Shown here piece by piece: positions 12,039 through 23,178 of a stretch of DNA of 64,000 bases. Positions within the stretch are counted from its first letter, which is position 1; the number at the start of each line of letters is the position of its first letter. Both the position numbers and the translations under genes were made by a program. The DNA lies in contig CM046881.1 of the NCBI GenBank assembly GCA_025667525.1, forward strand, positions 27,291,580 to 27,355,579, in the 5' to 3' direction. The notes beneath the pieces were generated by a model. It made no database searches and was not told the origin of the DNA. It saw only the letters and a program-made list of their open reading frames with translations. This DNA is from Glebionis coronaria (lineage: Eukaryota; Streptophyta; Magnoliopsida; Asterales; Asteraceae).

Positions 12039-12918
12039 TGCTAGATCAATTCAGTACCTAATGACCTTACTGATGGATTTGAATAACAATCAGCCTAAGT
12101 GAAGTATTAACCTTGAACATAACAAAGTCACTGGGTGAAAAGTCACTCAGTGAGTTGCCTTAAGTTCCTAGACTGAGTCTAAAAGAAAGACTCGAGCATT
12201 CAGAGAGGCTAAGCTCAGTGAATGTCTTCTATGACGAAGAAGAAGGTGATGGGTTCAGTGAGTTGTAGCAATAGACTCACTGAACCTCATACGATCTCCC
12301 TGAAGAAAACAAGCATTCTCCAAGACTGAAGTAAATGCGGGATAAGTTGAATTGTGACAAGGTGAAGTACATCACACAATTAGCGTGACTTACCCTTTTG
12401 GGATAGATGGGGTACTGACAAGTGTAAAGGACTTACGTCTTACTACTTAGAATAGGGTAAGACAAGATACTACACTGTACCAATAAGACAAGAGTTGCAC
12501 ATGGGCAATTATTGTCTTCTATCCAACTTTCCTTCTATAAATAGGATGCTTGTAAAAGGAGAGAAAACAAGTTTGTGCACTTAATAATTTAGACATTCAC
12601 AAACAAAGTTTTCTCTCCTCCAAATACGATCAAACACTTGAGTTCTAAACTCTTGTTGATAGAATCATCAAGCTTAGCAATCGTTAGGATTGGACTAGCT
12701 TGTTAGTGAGGGGATCACAAAACCACACATTGTCTATTCAATCCCTATTGTAGCTTCGTACACAATAGGGTATAATTCTTTAATAAAGCTAAGAGTTAAA
12801 CGTTGAAAAACCTTTGTGTTATTTACTTCACTTATATTAAGTTTATTGCATTACTTAACCATGGGTTAGGACTATACTTAGTATTCTTAAGTATAGTACT
12901 AATTACAAGGGACCAACA
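12039..12918 (+). repeat. 3' LTR of the copia element
   Basis: This ~880-base LTR ends ACCAACA at 12918. It matches 1-849 over 12071-12918; the first 32 bases have no partner because the 5' copy is cut by the window. A TATA box lies at 12536-12542. Confidence 0.88.
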
Positions 12919-13823
12919 CCTCCCAAACCAGAAGCCTCACTTCACCTTGATAATTATCTTATCAGGGTGATATGATCAACCTTTGATCCAAAAATTTCAA
13001 GTGTTTGAACAAGAAAGTTGGAAAAATCAGATTTTTGGAAAACTTTTGAAACAAACTTGCATAAAACTCAACCAAACTTTGAAACCTCAAATCAACAAAC
13101 TAGAAACATTAACTAACAACAAGTAAGTAAAGTGGTGCTTGGAATTCGTCAACAAAATTCAAACTTTCTTCATTCTCTTGAAAAAGATTTACAGAAATTG
13201 TGACCAAGGAAAACCAAGAACAAAGCTAAAAGTAAAACCCTAAGCCCTTTATATAGGCTACAATGAACTAGAAAGCTGAATTAAAAAAAACTAGAAACAC
13301 TAGTTGATGAAGTCCCAATTTTGCCCTTGAATATTCGAATATACTTGAGTTTGAATTTGCCTTTGGAGCTGGAACATGTGACCAAACTTTGTTGTTTTGT
13401 GATCTTAGACGTCCAATTGTGCTTAGGAATGAAGCATGTGTGTGGAACATTGATATACTGGCATAGTTTTTTTGTCTTCGTCCAAAAAGGTGTATGGGAG
13501 CCCTCATGTGACAAATGGGATGAGGTGGCAGCCAATGTATGGGTGGGGTTTTGTAAATTAAGCCCTTAATCATTAATCTGGAAGAGATTAGGGTTTAATT
13601 TCTTGTGATTAAGGAAAACCCAAATTGTGTTCTTGAGTGAATAGTGGTGTGTTTGATCTTGTTTTGGGTTTAAAAACGTGTTAGGCGCCAGGATTAATAT
13701 TAATTAAACTTTTGAAAAGTTAATTAATATAAACGGGTGAGTGGGATTGTGAGGTGGCAAAATAGTGGGCTGTGATTGGTGGGTGGGATTGAGTGGGTGA
13801 GGTGTCACTCATGGATTGGTCTA
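12919..13823 (-). repeat. Probable LTR fragment of the minus-strand Athila-like element
   Basis: The segment joins 24716 once element 2 is removed, as shown by the GTCTA duplication. It has no gene-like ORF. On the minus strand it holds a TATA box (TATATAAA, 13248-13255) followed by a leader-like stretch, as expected inside an LTR. It does not match the other LTR copy (33587-35640), so the assignment is an inference from position and composition. Confidence 0.45.
13819..13823. repeat. Target-site duplication, left copy (GTCTA)
   Basis: GTCTA before the TGATAGG start of the 5' LTR is repeated exactly at 24716-24720 after the 3' LTR. Confidence 0.9.
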
Positions 13824-15356
13824 TGATAGGTGTGAAAACACCCATCCTTTTACCACTTATTTCTTACTAAAACAAGACCAAAACGCGTATTTAATATCAT
13901 TTGTTTGGAATTATGCGTGGTTTTTGTGTTTATTGTGTTTTCAGAGTCAACCGGATGAATATTGAAGAAAACATGGGATTGCACGGGATTTATCGAAGAA
14001 AAAGACTCAAGACGAAGTCTACTGTCCAAGAGATGCAAAAGATTTGAAGTCAATGGGCCTATTTGAGAATTTATCGAAGAAAAGGACCAAAGATGGAAGA
14101 TTTACATATGTCGAAGAAACTCAAGTCTATTAAACGAAGAAATAAGACGAGTTGAATTTAATCGCCGACAAATCCCGAATCAGAATCGAAAACGTCAACT
14201 TTTCTGAAAAGACGAGAAGACAAGAAGAAAGGGAGAAAGCCCACTCACCAACCAACCACTTGGCCTATAAAAGGAAATCACCCTCACACTTTTGGGACTA
14301 GTTTTTCATTTTCCAGTTTCTTCTTTTCTTTCATAGGAAGCCAACACCATTAAGGTGTTGGTGATTTTTCATTTTGTTGAATCCTTCATCTTGTAAGCTT
14401 TTAATATTTTTCCTTTGATTGTTTAAACCTTAATCATCAATATAATCTTTCCATTTCATCTTGTTCTTTGATTCAAAGTTTTAAAGTTCTTGTTTGGTTG
14501 ATTTTGATCTTCAAAAGTTAGTGGGTTTTGTGTTTTTATGATTGGGATTTGTTGTTTATGGTTAATAAATGATTAGTGATTAGTTTGGTTTAAATCTTTT
14601 GGTTAGATTTGGCTTGTTTGGATCAAAGATCGTCTTCCCCTGTTTTTGGTTTCTGTTTACTGTTCTTCGTCCCGGTATTCCGAATCAAGCACGGATCAGT
14701 GTCCTTTATCCGAAATATTTTATATATTCCGGATCAGTTTCCTTTATTCGGAATATATTTTTATTCCGAGTAAGCCCATTATTCCAGATAGCCTTTTATT
14801 CCGAATAAGCCCATTATTCCGAATAGCCATTTCTTCCGAATAACCTTTTATTCCAAGTAGCCATTTATTTCGGATAGGATCATTATTCCGAGTAGCTTAA
14901 TTATTCCGAGTAGTCAATTATTCCGAATAGCAAATTTATTCCAGATAGGATCATTATTCTGAGTAGCCTAATTATTCCGGGTAGCTCCATTATTCCGGAT
15001 AGCCATTTTATTCCGCATAAGCTTTTTATTCCTCATAGCACATTTATTCCGAATAGCTTATTTATTCCACATGGAGCTTTTAGTCTGATTTATTCCGGAT
15101 CAAGCCACATTCCGAATCAAGCATTTTTAAGGTTATTTACTGTTACTGTTTTATTTAATTTGTATTCAAGTTTTACTTTTATTAATTAATTGCTTCTAGT
15201 TTACTTTTAATTACCTTACGCATATACCTTCTTAGTAACATAAAAAACCAAACTCACTATTTGTCACCAAGAACAAATCATTCTACTTTGAGCTGTGAAT
15301 CAATTCGAGAAGATTCCGAGAATTAAATCTTGAACCCAATGAAAAACAAAGTATCA
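13824..15356 (+). repeat. 5' LTR of the Athila-like element (+)
   Basis: It starts TGATAGGTGTG and ends AGTATCA, and its partner is 23179-24715. A TATA box TATAAAA is at 14266-14272 (23626-23632 in the other copy). The downstream half contains an ATTCCG minisatellite. Confidence 0.95.
14680..15115 (+). repeat. Degenerate ATTCCG minisatellite inside the LTR
   Basis: About 25 imperfect units of roughly 15-20 bases centred on TTATTCCGAATAGC or TTATTCCGAGTAGC. It is also present in the 3' LTR (about 24039-24475) with the same unit order and a few substitutions. It lies downstream of the TATA box, so it should be in the LTR transcript. Confidence 0.88.
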
Positions 15357-15358
15357 AA

Positions 15359-15374
15359 TGGTGCCACTGCCGGC
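15359..15374 (+). other. Primer binding site (Athila type)
   Basis: TGGTGCCACTGCCGGC lies two bases after the 5' LTR. It resembles the TGGCGCCGTTGCCGGG site of Athila-like elements, usually matched to an Asp tRNA, with some mismatches. The leader 15375-15567 is A/T-rich without other features. Confidence 0.75.
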
Positions 15375-15567
15375 TCTTCTCGTTAAGATTAACTGTTTTT
15401 TGTGAGAACTTGGATTTTGGGATCTGTTCGCCGTGAACGTTACTTTTTCATAAAATTTTCAAAAAACCCTAAAAATATAAAATTTTCAAAAATCCTAAAA
15501 ATTAAAAAACATAAAAACCAAAAATATTTCTGCTTTGTTTTTTCTTTGTTAGTTCTTTTGCAGGTGC

Positions 15568-18195
15568 ATGCGTACACGATCAACGTCTTATCAAGAGCCC
15601 GAGCCTCTCGAAGACTTAGACATGGCCGGTGTACACAACAACAAGAATAACCCACCTCAAAACAATAATAACAACAACAATAACAATCCACCTCTCAACA
15701 ACAATAACAACAACAACAATGAGCCTCTACCGGATAATCGCCCTATGATTGAACTTTTGCAAGCACATGTGGAGGGCAACAATGATCCAATTGTCATACC
15801 CGCGATTGCAGCCAACAACTTTGAGCTCAAATCCGGTTTTATCCAGATGGTCTCTGCTCAACCATTCTTGGGGCGTACCATTGATGATCCTCATGACCAC
15901 ATCAAAAGGTTCTTGCAACTCACAAATACGGTCAAATTCAATGGTGTTCCACAAGAGGTAATCCGTTTACAACTTTTTCCTTTCTCCTTAGAGGGACAAG
16001 CCCGACATTGGCTTGCAAAGGAACCGCCACAAAGTATTATGACGTGGACGGATTTGGAGACCAAATTTATCAACTACTTTTTCCCACCCTCTCGTACTAC
16101 CGCTTTGCGGAATGAAATCATTAATTTTGAACAAAAGTACGATGAGTCTTTTAGTGAATCTTGGGACCGTTTTAAAGACCTTTTAAGAAAGTGCCCACAA
16201 CATGGTTTTACCAAAGTACACCAAATTAATACTTTTTATAATGGTTTAAGCATGAATGACCAAGATTCACTAAACGGTGCCTCGGGGGGTAATATTTTGG
16301 TTAAGACTTCTAATGCCGCTTGGGATATCATTGAGAATAAGTCTCGCGTGCAAACCAAGAGTGTGCGGACCAATGCCGCTAGTGCTAGTACTAGTGACAA
16401 CGACAAGCGACTTGACAAAATTACTACGCTTCTTGAATCGCTTGCCGCCCAAACTGCCAGCAACACCAACAGCATCAACGCTAAAAACGCTCAAGTCAAT
16501 GCTGTCAGCCAACCATGTGAAATATGCGGCGGTCCTCACTCTTACACCACTTGTACCACCACCCAAGACTACCCTTCTGAGAATGTGAATGCAGCATACG
16601 GTACCTATCCTCCGGTCGCTTATCAAGCTCGTCCTCAAGGTGACCGCAACTTGCTTAGCTACCGCTCTAACAACTTTCTTTCCCCACCCGATTTTCCTCC
16701 TAACAACCCAAACCAACAACAACAAAACCTCAACCGCCCTCCTCAACAACAACCTCGTGCACCATACCAACCACCTCACAAACAACCATATCCACCTCAA
16801 AGAAACAACCAAGTTTACCAACAACCTGCTTATCAACCACCCGCCTACCATGCTCCTCCTCCCAACCAACCCACCGCATTACACCAAGATGTTGAAACCT
16901 ACATGAGGACCAATGATGTGATTGTGGAAAATCTCCAGCGGGAAGTGCTCAACTTGAAAGCAGACATGGTGAAACAAGGAAACGATCTGAGAGATGATAT
17001 GAGAAACACTTTGGCAAGTCAAACGAATGACTTAAGGAACATGATGGCTGGTTTCTTCCAAGGTAATCAATCCTCTTCTTCGAGTACTCTTCCGAGTAAC
17101 ACCGTTGCGAATCCAAGAGGGGAGATGAAAGCAATCACCACTCGCAGTGGCAAAGGTACCAAGGAACCCGAGCTTCCTATACCTCCACCGGTGATTGTGA
17201 CTAAGGAGAACGAGTTACCTGCTCCTATTCCTCATCCTTCTACTTCCCCAATTTCTCCACCTCTTACTTCTACCCCTCCTCCACCCAAGGATGTGAGTGA
17301 TCCTATTCTCCCAAAGCCTTCCTCTTCTTCCGATATACCTTATCCATCAAGGTTGAGGAAAGAGAAGCTCAAAAGCAAGGACGATATTCAGGTTTCGAAC
17401 TTTCTCAAAATGTTTAAACAATTGAATTTCAACATCTCCTTCGCTGAGGCTCTCGCTCACATGCCTAAATACGCAAAAATGTTCAAAGATCTTCTTAGCG
17501 ACAAGGAGAAGCTTCTTGATATTGCTAACACCCAACTTAATGAGAATTTCTCTGTAGTGCTCTTAAGGAAATTGCCAACCAAGCTTGGTGATCCGGGTCG
17601 TTTCTTAATCCCTTGCAACTTCCCAGGAGTAGAGAATTGCATGGCCCTAGCCGATCTAGGTGCCAGTATTAACTTAATGCCTTTAAGTGTGTGGAAGCAA
17701 TTATCTCTCCCTGAGCTAGTCCCCACCAAAATGACTTTGGAATTAGCTAACCGTACGGTTGCTTATCCAGTGGGGATAGCCGAAGACGTCTTTGTAGGAG
17801 TCGACAAATTCACTTTTCCTGCCGACTTCGTCGTCGTCGACTACGATATGGACCCTCGTGTGCCATTAATTGTTGGTCGTCCATTCTTGAGAACCGGTCG
17901 CACTCTCATCGATGTTGAAGCCGGTGAGCTTATCATGAGAGTGGGTGACGATAAAATCGTTTTTAACATGGGAAAGCTTTCTAAACAGCCTTATTCATAC
18001 GAGAGTGTTAATTGTATTGACGTTCTTGATGAGGCTTGTGAAGAACACTTCAAAGATGCTTGTAAAAGTATTCCTACCTCTCCTCCCAATGTTGAGACCG
18101 TTTCCTATATTGATTCATCACTATCTCTATTTGGAGAAAGTGATTTCCTTTGCAAAAATTTGGAAGCCACCGGGAGATGTGAACTTAGACCATGA
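15568..18195 (+). CDS. Gag-protease polyprotein of the Athila-like element
   Basis: This open frame of 875 codons starts at the ATG at 15568. Order: two poly-Asn runs (about residues 25-51); the gag capsid region (residues ~100-240, with RFLQLTNTVKFNGVP and LEGQARHWLA); a CEICGGPHSYTTC knuckle; a long Pro/Gln/Asn-rich region; a coiled-coil-like stretch (~450-500); and an aspartic protease near residues 690-800 (ADLGASINLMP, then PLIVGRPFLRTG). Gag forms particles and the protease processes the polyprotein. The frame ends at 18195, while pol continues in the +1 frame from ~18150. That is either an indel or a real frameshift; an indel is likelier because related elements usually have one continuous frame. 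Confidence 0.88.
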   Translation: MRTRSTSYQEPEPLEDLDMAGVHNNKNNPPQNNNNNNNNNPPLNNNNNNNNEPLPDNRPMIELLQAHVEGNNDPIVIPAIAANNFELKSGFIQMVSAQPFLGRTIDDPHDHIKRFLQLTNTVKFNGVPQEVIRLQLFPFSLEGQARHWLAKEPPQSIMTWTDLETKFINYFFPPSRTTALRNEIINFEQKYDESFSESWDRFKDLLRKCPQHGFTKVHQINTFYNGLSMNDQDSLNGASGGNILVKTSNAAWDIIENKSRVQTKSVRTNAASASTSDNDKRLDKITTLLESLAAQTASNTNSINAKNAQVNAVSQPCEICGGPHSYTTCTTTQDYPSENVNAAYGTYPPVAYQARPQGDRNLLSYRSNNFLSPPDFPPNNPNQQQQNLNRPPQQQPRAPYQPPHKQPYPPQRNNQVYQQPAYQPPAYHAPPPNQPTALHQDVETYMRTNDVIVENLQREVLNLKADMVKQGNDLRDDMRNTLASQTNDLRNMMAGFFQGNQSSSSSTLPSNTVANPRGEMKAITTRSGKGTKEPELPIPPPVIVTKENELPAPIPHPSTSPISPPLTSTPPPPKDVSDPILPKPSSSSDIPYPSRLRKEKLKSKDDIQVSNFLKMFKQLNFNISFAEALAHMPKYAKMFKDLLSDKEKLLDIANTQLNENFSVVLLRKLPTKLGDPGRFLIPCNFPGVENCMALADLGASINLMPLSVWKQLSLPELVPTKMTLELANRTVAYPVGIAEDVFVGVDKFTFPADFVVVDYDMDPRVPLIVGRPFLRTGRTLIDVEAGELIMRVGDDKIVFNMGKLSKQPYSYESVNCIDVLDEACEEHFKDACKSIPTSPPNVETVSYIDSSLSLFGESDFLCKNLEATGRCELRP

Positions 18196-20104
18196 CGATT
18201 CTCCCACCGATTGGGATGAAGATCTTCGCCTCATTGAGAACCTTCTTAAAGAAGACAATATTTCTCCACCATCTCCCAAGGATATTGCTATCGATGAACC
18301 GACTTTGAATACGCCTCCCATCGAAAATCCTCCGGATTTAGAACTTAAGGAGTTGCCGCCCCATCTCGAGTACGTGTTCCTTGAAGAAAAGAAGAAGTCG
18401 CCCGTCATCATTGCTAAGGACTTGAAAGAAGAAGAGAAATCTCGCCTCATCGCCGTGCTTAAAGATCATAAGAAGGCAATTGCTTGGAAAATTTCCGATA
18501 TCCGCGGAATTGATCCAAACTTTTGTACTCACAAGATTCTCATGGAAGATGACTTTAAACCCGCAATCCAGAGCCAAAGAAGGGTTAATCCTCGTATTCA
18601 TGACGTCATCAAACAAGAGGTTATCAAACTTCTTGATGCCGACTTGATTTACCCTATCTCGGATTCGCCTTGGGTAAGTCCCGTCCATTGTGTGCCCAAG
18701 AAGGGCGGAATAACCGTTGTTCCCAATGAACACAACGAGTTGATTCCCACTCGTCTCGTTATTGGGTGGAGAGTTTGTATCGACTATCGCAAACTCAATG
18801 ATGCCACGAGAAAAGACCACTTTCCTCTTCCTTTCCTGGATCAAATGCTCGAGCGTCTTGCGGGTAATGACTATTACTGCTTCTTAGACGGTTTCTCCGG
18901 GTATTTTCAAATTCCCATCGATCCCAAAGACCAAGAGAAGACCACATTCACTTGTCCCTACGGAACATTTGCTTACAAACGCATGCCTTTCGGTTTATGC
19001 AATTCTCCTGGGACGTTCCAACGGTGTATGATGGCTATCTTCCATGACATGGTGGAAGACACTATGGAAGTATTCATGGATGATTTCTCGGTTTATGGCG
19101 ATTCTTTCTCTGCTTGCCTTGCCAATTTAGAACGTATGCTTAAGCGATGTGAAGACACTCACCTTGTTCTTAATTGGGAAAAATGCCATTTCATGGTAAA
19201 AGAGGGCATCGTGCTAGGACACAAGATCTCCAAAGCCAGTCTTGAAGTGGACCGTGCTAAAGTCGATGTTATTGCTAAGTTGCCTCCACCTTCAACCGTG
19301 AAGGGTGTGAGAAGTTTCCTGGGTCATGCGGGCTTCTACCGTCGTTTCATCAAATATTTTTCTAAAATCGCTCGCCCGATGACCCACCTCTTGGAAAAAG
19401 ATACTCCTTTTATCTTTTCCACATAGTGTCTTGAAGCCTTCAACTTGCTTAAGGATAAGCTAACTAAGGCACCCGTCTTGGTTACCCCTAATTGGGAGCT
19501 TCCCTTCGAGTTGATGTGCGATGCTAGCGACTTTGCTATTGGAGCGGTTCTGGGCCAAAGAGTGAACAAACACTTCCAACCGATCCATTACGCTAGCAAG
19601 ACAATGACGGCGGCTCAATTGCATTACACGACAACCGAAAAAGAGCTTTTAGCTGTTGTCTATGCTTTTGAAAATTTCCGCCCCTATCTTGTCCTTTCTA
19701 CCACCATCGTTTATACCGATCATTCCGCGTTGAAGTACTTGTTGACTAAACAAGATTCTAAACCAAGACTTCTTCGCTGGGTTTTGCTACTCCAAGAATT
19801 TAAAATCGAAATTCGCGATAAGAAAGGAGCTGAAAACCTAGCCGCGGATCATCTCAGTAGACTTGAGGATCCTTATCAAGGGGATCATCCAAACAAAGAG
19901 ATCAATGACTCTTTTCCCCTGGAGACCTTAATGTCTATCAACTCGACTTCTGATGAAACCCCGTGGTTTGCGGACATTGCAAACTACTTGGCGGGTGGAA
20001 TTCTCGTTGACGGGTTACATCCCAACAAAAGAAGAAGTTCTTCAAAGACATCAAGACTTACTTTTGGGATGACCCGTATCTATTCAAATAATGTGCCGAT
20101 TTGA
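18150..20104 (+). pseudogene. RT and RNase H of the Athila-like element (+)
   Basis: RT motifs appear in order: WVSPVHCVPKKGG, RVCIDYRKLNDATRKDHFPLPF, FLDGFSGYFQIPI (first Asp), MPFGLCNSPGTFQRCM, and MDDFSVYG with the DD pair. A TAG at 19424 interrupts the frame just before RNase H ([52 protein letters not shown]). The frame is then lost near 20100. Apart from these breaks the catalytic residues look intact. Confidence 0.9.
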
Positions 20105-20139
20105 TTATTCGCTGATGTGTTGATGGACCGGCAGCTTTA

Positions 20140-21246
20140 GAAATTCTTGACGCTTGCCACAAAGGACCCACCGGTGGTCACTTTGGTCCCAACTACACCG
20201 CCAAAAAAGTGTTTGACTCGGGATTTTATTGGCCCACCATCTATCGTGACGCTCACGAGATGGTTAAACGTTGTGATGCTTGCCAAAAACAAGGCAAGAT
20301 CACACATAAAGACGAGATGCCTCAGAATTTCATTCAAGAATGTGAAATCTTTGACGTTTGGGGTATCGACTTTATGGGGCCATTCCCTTCATCTAAAGGA
20401 AACAAATACATCCTTGTAGCCGTTGACTACGTTTCAAAATGGGTTGAAGCCAAAGATTTACCCACTAATGACGCAAGGGTGGTTTGTAACTTTTTGAAAT
20501 CGCTGTTCGCTAGATTCGGTGTGCCTCGTGCCATTATTAGTGATCGCGGGACTCATTTTTGAATTGATCAATTTGCAATAGTCATGGCTAAGTATGGTGT
20601 AAATCATCGTCTTTCCACCGCCTACCACCCACAAACTAATGGCCAGGCTGAAATCTCTAACCGAGGATTAAAACTAATTCTTGAAAGAACCGTGGGAGAT
20701 CATCGTGCCTCATGGGCTGATAAACTTGATGATGCTTTGTGGGCTTTTCGTACCGCATACAAGACTCCGATTGGTTGTACACCATATCGTCTCGTGTACG
20801 GGAAAGCATGCCACCTCCCCATTGAATTGGAGCACAAGGCTCACTGGGCCTTGAAGTGGGCTAATTTTGATATCAACAAAGCCGGTGACCTACGCAAGAT
20901 CCAACTCAATGAGCTGAATGAACTCCGAAATGAGGCTTATGAAAATTCTTTGATCTATAAGGAAAGGACTAAGCTCATTCACGACTCTAAGATTAAAAAC
21001 CGAGAGTTCCAAGTTGGAGACAAAGTTTTACTCTTTAACTCTCGGTTGAAAATCTTTTCGGGCAAGCTGAAATCTCGTCGGTCCGGCCCATTCACCATTG
21101 CCCAAATTTTTCCATATGGTACTCTCGAGCTCGCTCAACCTAATGGACCTAATTTTAAGGTGAATGGCCAACGAGTGAAGTTGTACTTTGGTGAGGACAT
21201 CTCTCATGAGATGATTCCATCCCTCACCACGTTTCCCATGAACTAA
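20140..21246 (+). pseudogene. Integrase of the Athila-like element (+)
   Basis: The HHCC zinc domain is at about 20150-20295 (CHKGPTGGH then CDACQKQG). The catalytic core has Asp in WGIDFMGPF, Asp in IISDRGTHF and Glu in [14 protein letters not shown] at 20560 directly after GTHF breaks the core. The C-terminal domain runs to 21246 ([21 protein letters not shown]). There is no chromodomain, consistent with Athila/Tat. Confidence 0.9.
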
Positions 21247-23178
21247 TTTTGGGTCGAGTCAGGCTCGTGACTCGGTTATCAAAAACAAGCGCTCCTCGGG
21301 AGGCAGCCCGAGTATCTATCCTTTTCCGTTTTAACCTCCTAAGTGTAGGGGGACCTCTTTAGGTTCTTTGTGTTTGTGATTACAGGGATGAATGCACTTT
21401 TAGAACCTTTGAAGAACCGTGTTCCCGTGTTATCCGAAATCCGGTTCTATCTCTCTACTATCGTGATTCAATTTTCTTCATTCTCACGTTTGAAATTGAT
21501 CATGTTAGTCGTCTCTTCCTTAACTTGATTTAACCAACGTGCACAATGTCATAAGTGTAGGGGAGACTTTTCTCACATGCTTAAACATTGAGGACAATGT
21601 TTATCTTAAGTGTAGGGGGGACTTCTATCGAAGTTTTAAGTGGACTTTTCCATGAAAATGCCTTCATTTAACCGGAAAATCATCTTTTTCAACATTTTTC
21701 AAATTTTTAATTAACTTTGGCCATGTAGTCGTAATTTTTAAATTTTTATCGTTGCTTTCATATGTATATATCACGCAATAATGTCAAAAATATTAATAAG
21801 TGGTGTAGCTAGTTTTGAAATCTTTGACATATTATGCCCGTTGCGATTATTTTGACTCAACCCGAATAGACTTATCCAAGTTTATTCTAGCTAGTATCCT
21901 TAACCATGTAGACCTTAATTTTTTTATTAGGCTAAGCATCCACGAGTCTCATTACTTGAGATTTTAGATTGTGGAGAACGAGAAATGATAGAGTCAATTA
22001 TAAGTCGGTATTCTTGCGCAAGCTCACTTGGTGTAATTATCTGCCTATTCTCCCATCACTTGCTAATAACTTATCTGCAATAAGTAAGATCGTACGATTT
22101 GAAAAGTTACTTAGCTTCTAGCCCAAGATCGTTTAAAAGTTGCTCGGTAATGATAAGAGTTCATAGCCAAGGCATAACTTATGAAGCGGGGCGCGAAGAT
22201 TGGCGAGTCCGAAAAGGCCCTAACAAGGCATGAGGATTCAATCTTATTGCTAAAGATCCAAGGTGATGTGAAAAGCATTATTCCCAAAATCAATATGAAG
22301 GATCAAGACTCACGACGAAAAGCAATCAACTCCCATAAAGATCATGGAGAAGTCTATCTGAAAAGACCCTAACAAGGTATGAGGATAAATAGATCCAAGT
22401 TCGAAAAGGAGGCAGATCGTTGTATCTAAAAATCCCAATTAGAGATTGAAGAAATAATCATGAAGTCGTGGTCAACAAAGTTGGAGTACCCCTCAAAAGT
22501 CTCCAAGTGAAGAAACTCTATTAACGATGAGAAGACCATTATCTCACGCACGTCTCTCAAGATATGAAGTATGAAGTACATGCCAAATATCGGCCCGAGA
22601 AAGGTCTCAAATCGTGAACCGAGTTATGCCAAGATATGAACTTTTTGATATCCCGAGAAGCAGTTTTAAGAGATTTTGCCCTTTAGCTAACCATTGACCA
22701 AATCGTCCTACTTTGCTTTCAGCTTAAATAAACTATCGAAATAAGTCCAAAAATGCATCTTCATTATCATTCTAAGACAAAAATAAAATATAAGAGATAC
22801 ACCTAGGAATAAGGGAGTTTAAGCATATAATTAAGCCATGTGTGTAAGTGTTTGATTTGCTAACTTATAATAACAATGATCTCGTTTTTAAGCTTAGTTT
22901 GGGGAACGTGAAACTTGAGGGTGATAAATCTTCGCAGCACCAAAGCCCTAATGTAAGTCCCTGATCTCTTTGCAAGTTATTTCCATATAGCTATTTTCAA
23001 GTGAAAATGGTTTTCTATCCTTTTGTTTACTTTAAAAGTTTTAATTTCTCTTAGTACTTTAATTTTTGTTTAGTAGTATGTTAATAAGGCCAAGGTTGAT
23101 TGATTATGAGAAAAGTGTAAATTTGCTTTATCACTAAGCATTGCATGAGGGCATGGCAATGGTTAAGTGTAGGGGATT
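21247..23178 (+). other. 3' noncoding region of the Athila-like element, with polypurine tract
   Basis: No env-like ORF is recognisable in this 1.9 kb. The sequence AGTGTAGGGG recurs at about 21341, 21560, 21611 and 23166. Only the last (23166-23178) adjoins the 3' LTR and is the expected plus-strand primer. Parts of this region match 25371-27155 in inverse orientation. Confidence 0.75.

Larger units (their letters stand above)
1..12918 (+). mobile_element. Ty1/copia LTR retrotransposon with large 3' accessory ORF
   Basis: Near-complete element: 5' LTR (1-849), initiator-Met-type primer binding site (852-863), gag, protease, integrase, RT, RNase H, a ~4 kb accessory ORF, polypurine tract and 3' LTR (12039-12918). 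The copia order (integrase before RT) is clear from the motifs. A long ORF downstream of RNase H recalls the Sirevirus-type arrangement, and its product resembles proteins I recall from Asteraceae copia elements. The coding frame is broken by several stops and frame changes, so the copy is probably not autonomous. The true left end lies about 32 bases outside the window, because the 3' LTR appears to start 32 bases before the segment matching position 1. The left target-site copy is therefore not visible. Confidence 0.93.

Noticed and set aside
13268..13573. 101-codon minus-strand ORF
   Set aside because: It lies in a probable LTR fragment downstream of the minus-strand TATA box; two overlapping frames are equally open and neither has a domain.
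14680..15115. CRISPR-like or telomere-like array
   Set aside because: The short degenerate units have no unique spacers, and the whole array is duplicated with the LTR.
18130..18195. Programmed +1 frameshift between gag-protease and pol of element 2
   Set aside because: No clear slippery site or structure was found by eye, and other frameshifts and stops in this copy make a simple indel more likely.
18127..18844. Long antisense ORFs over the Athila-like RT (also 16270-16869)
   Set aside because: They mirror a strongly conserved sense coding frame and have no recognisable domain; they are shadows.
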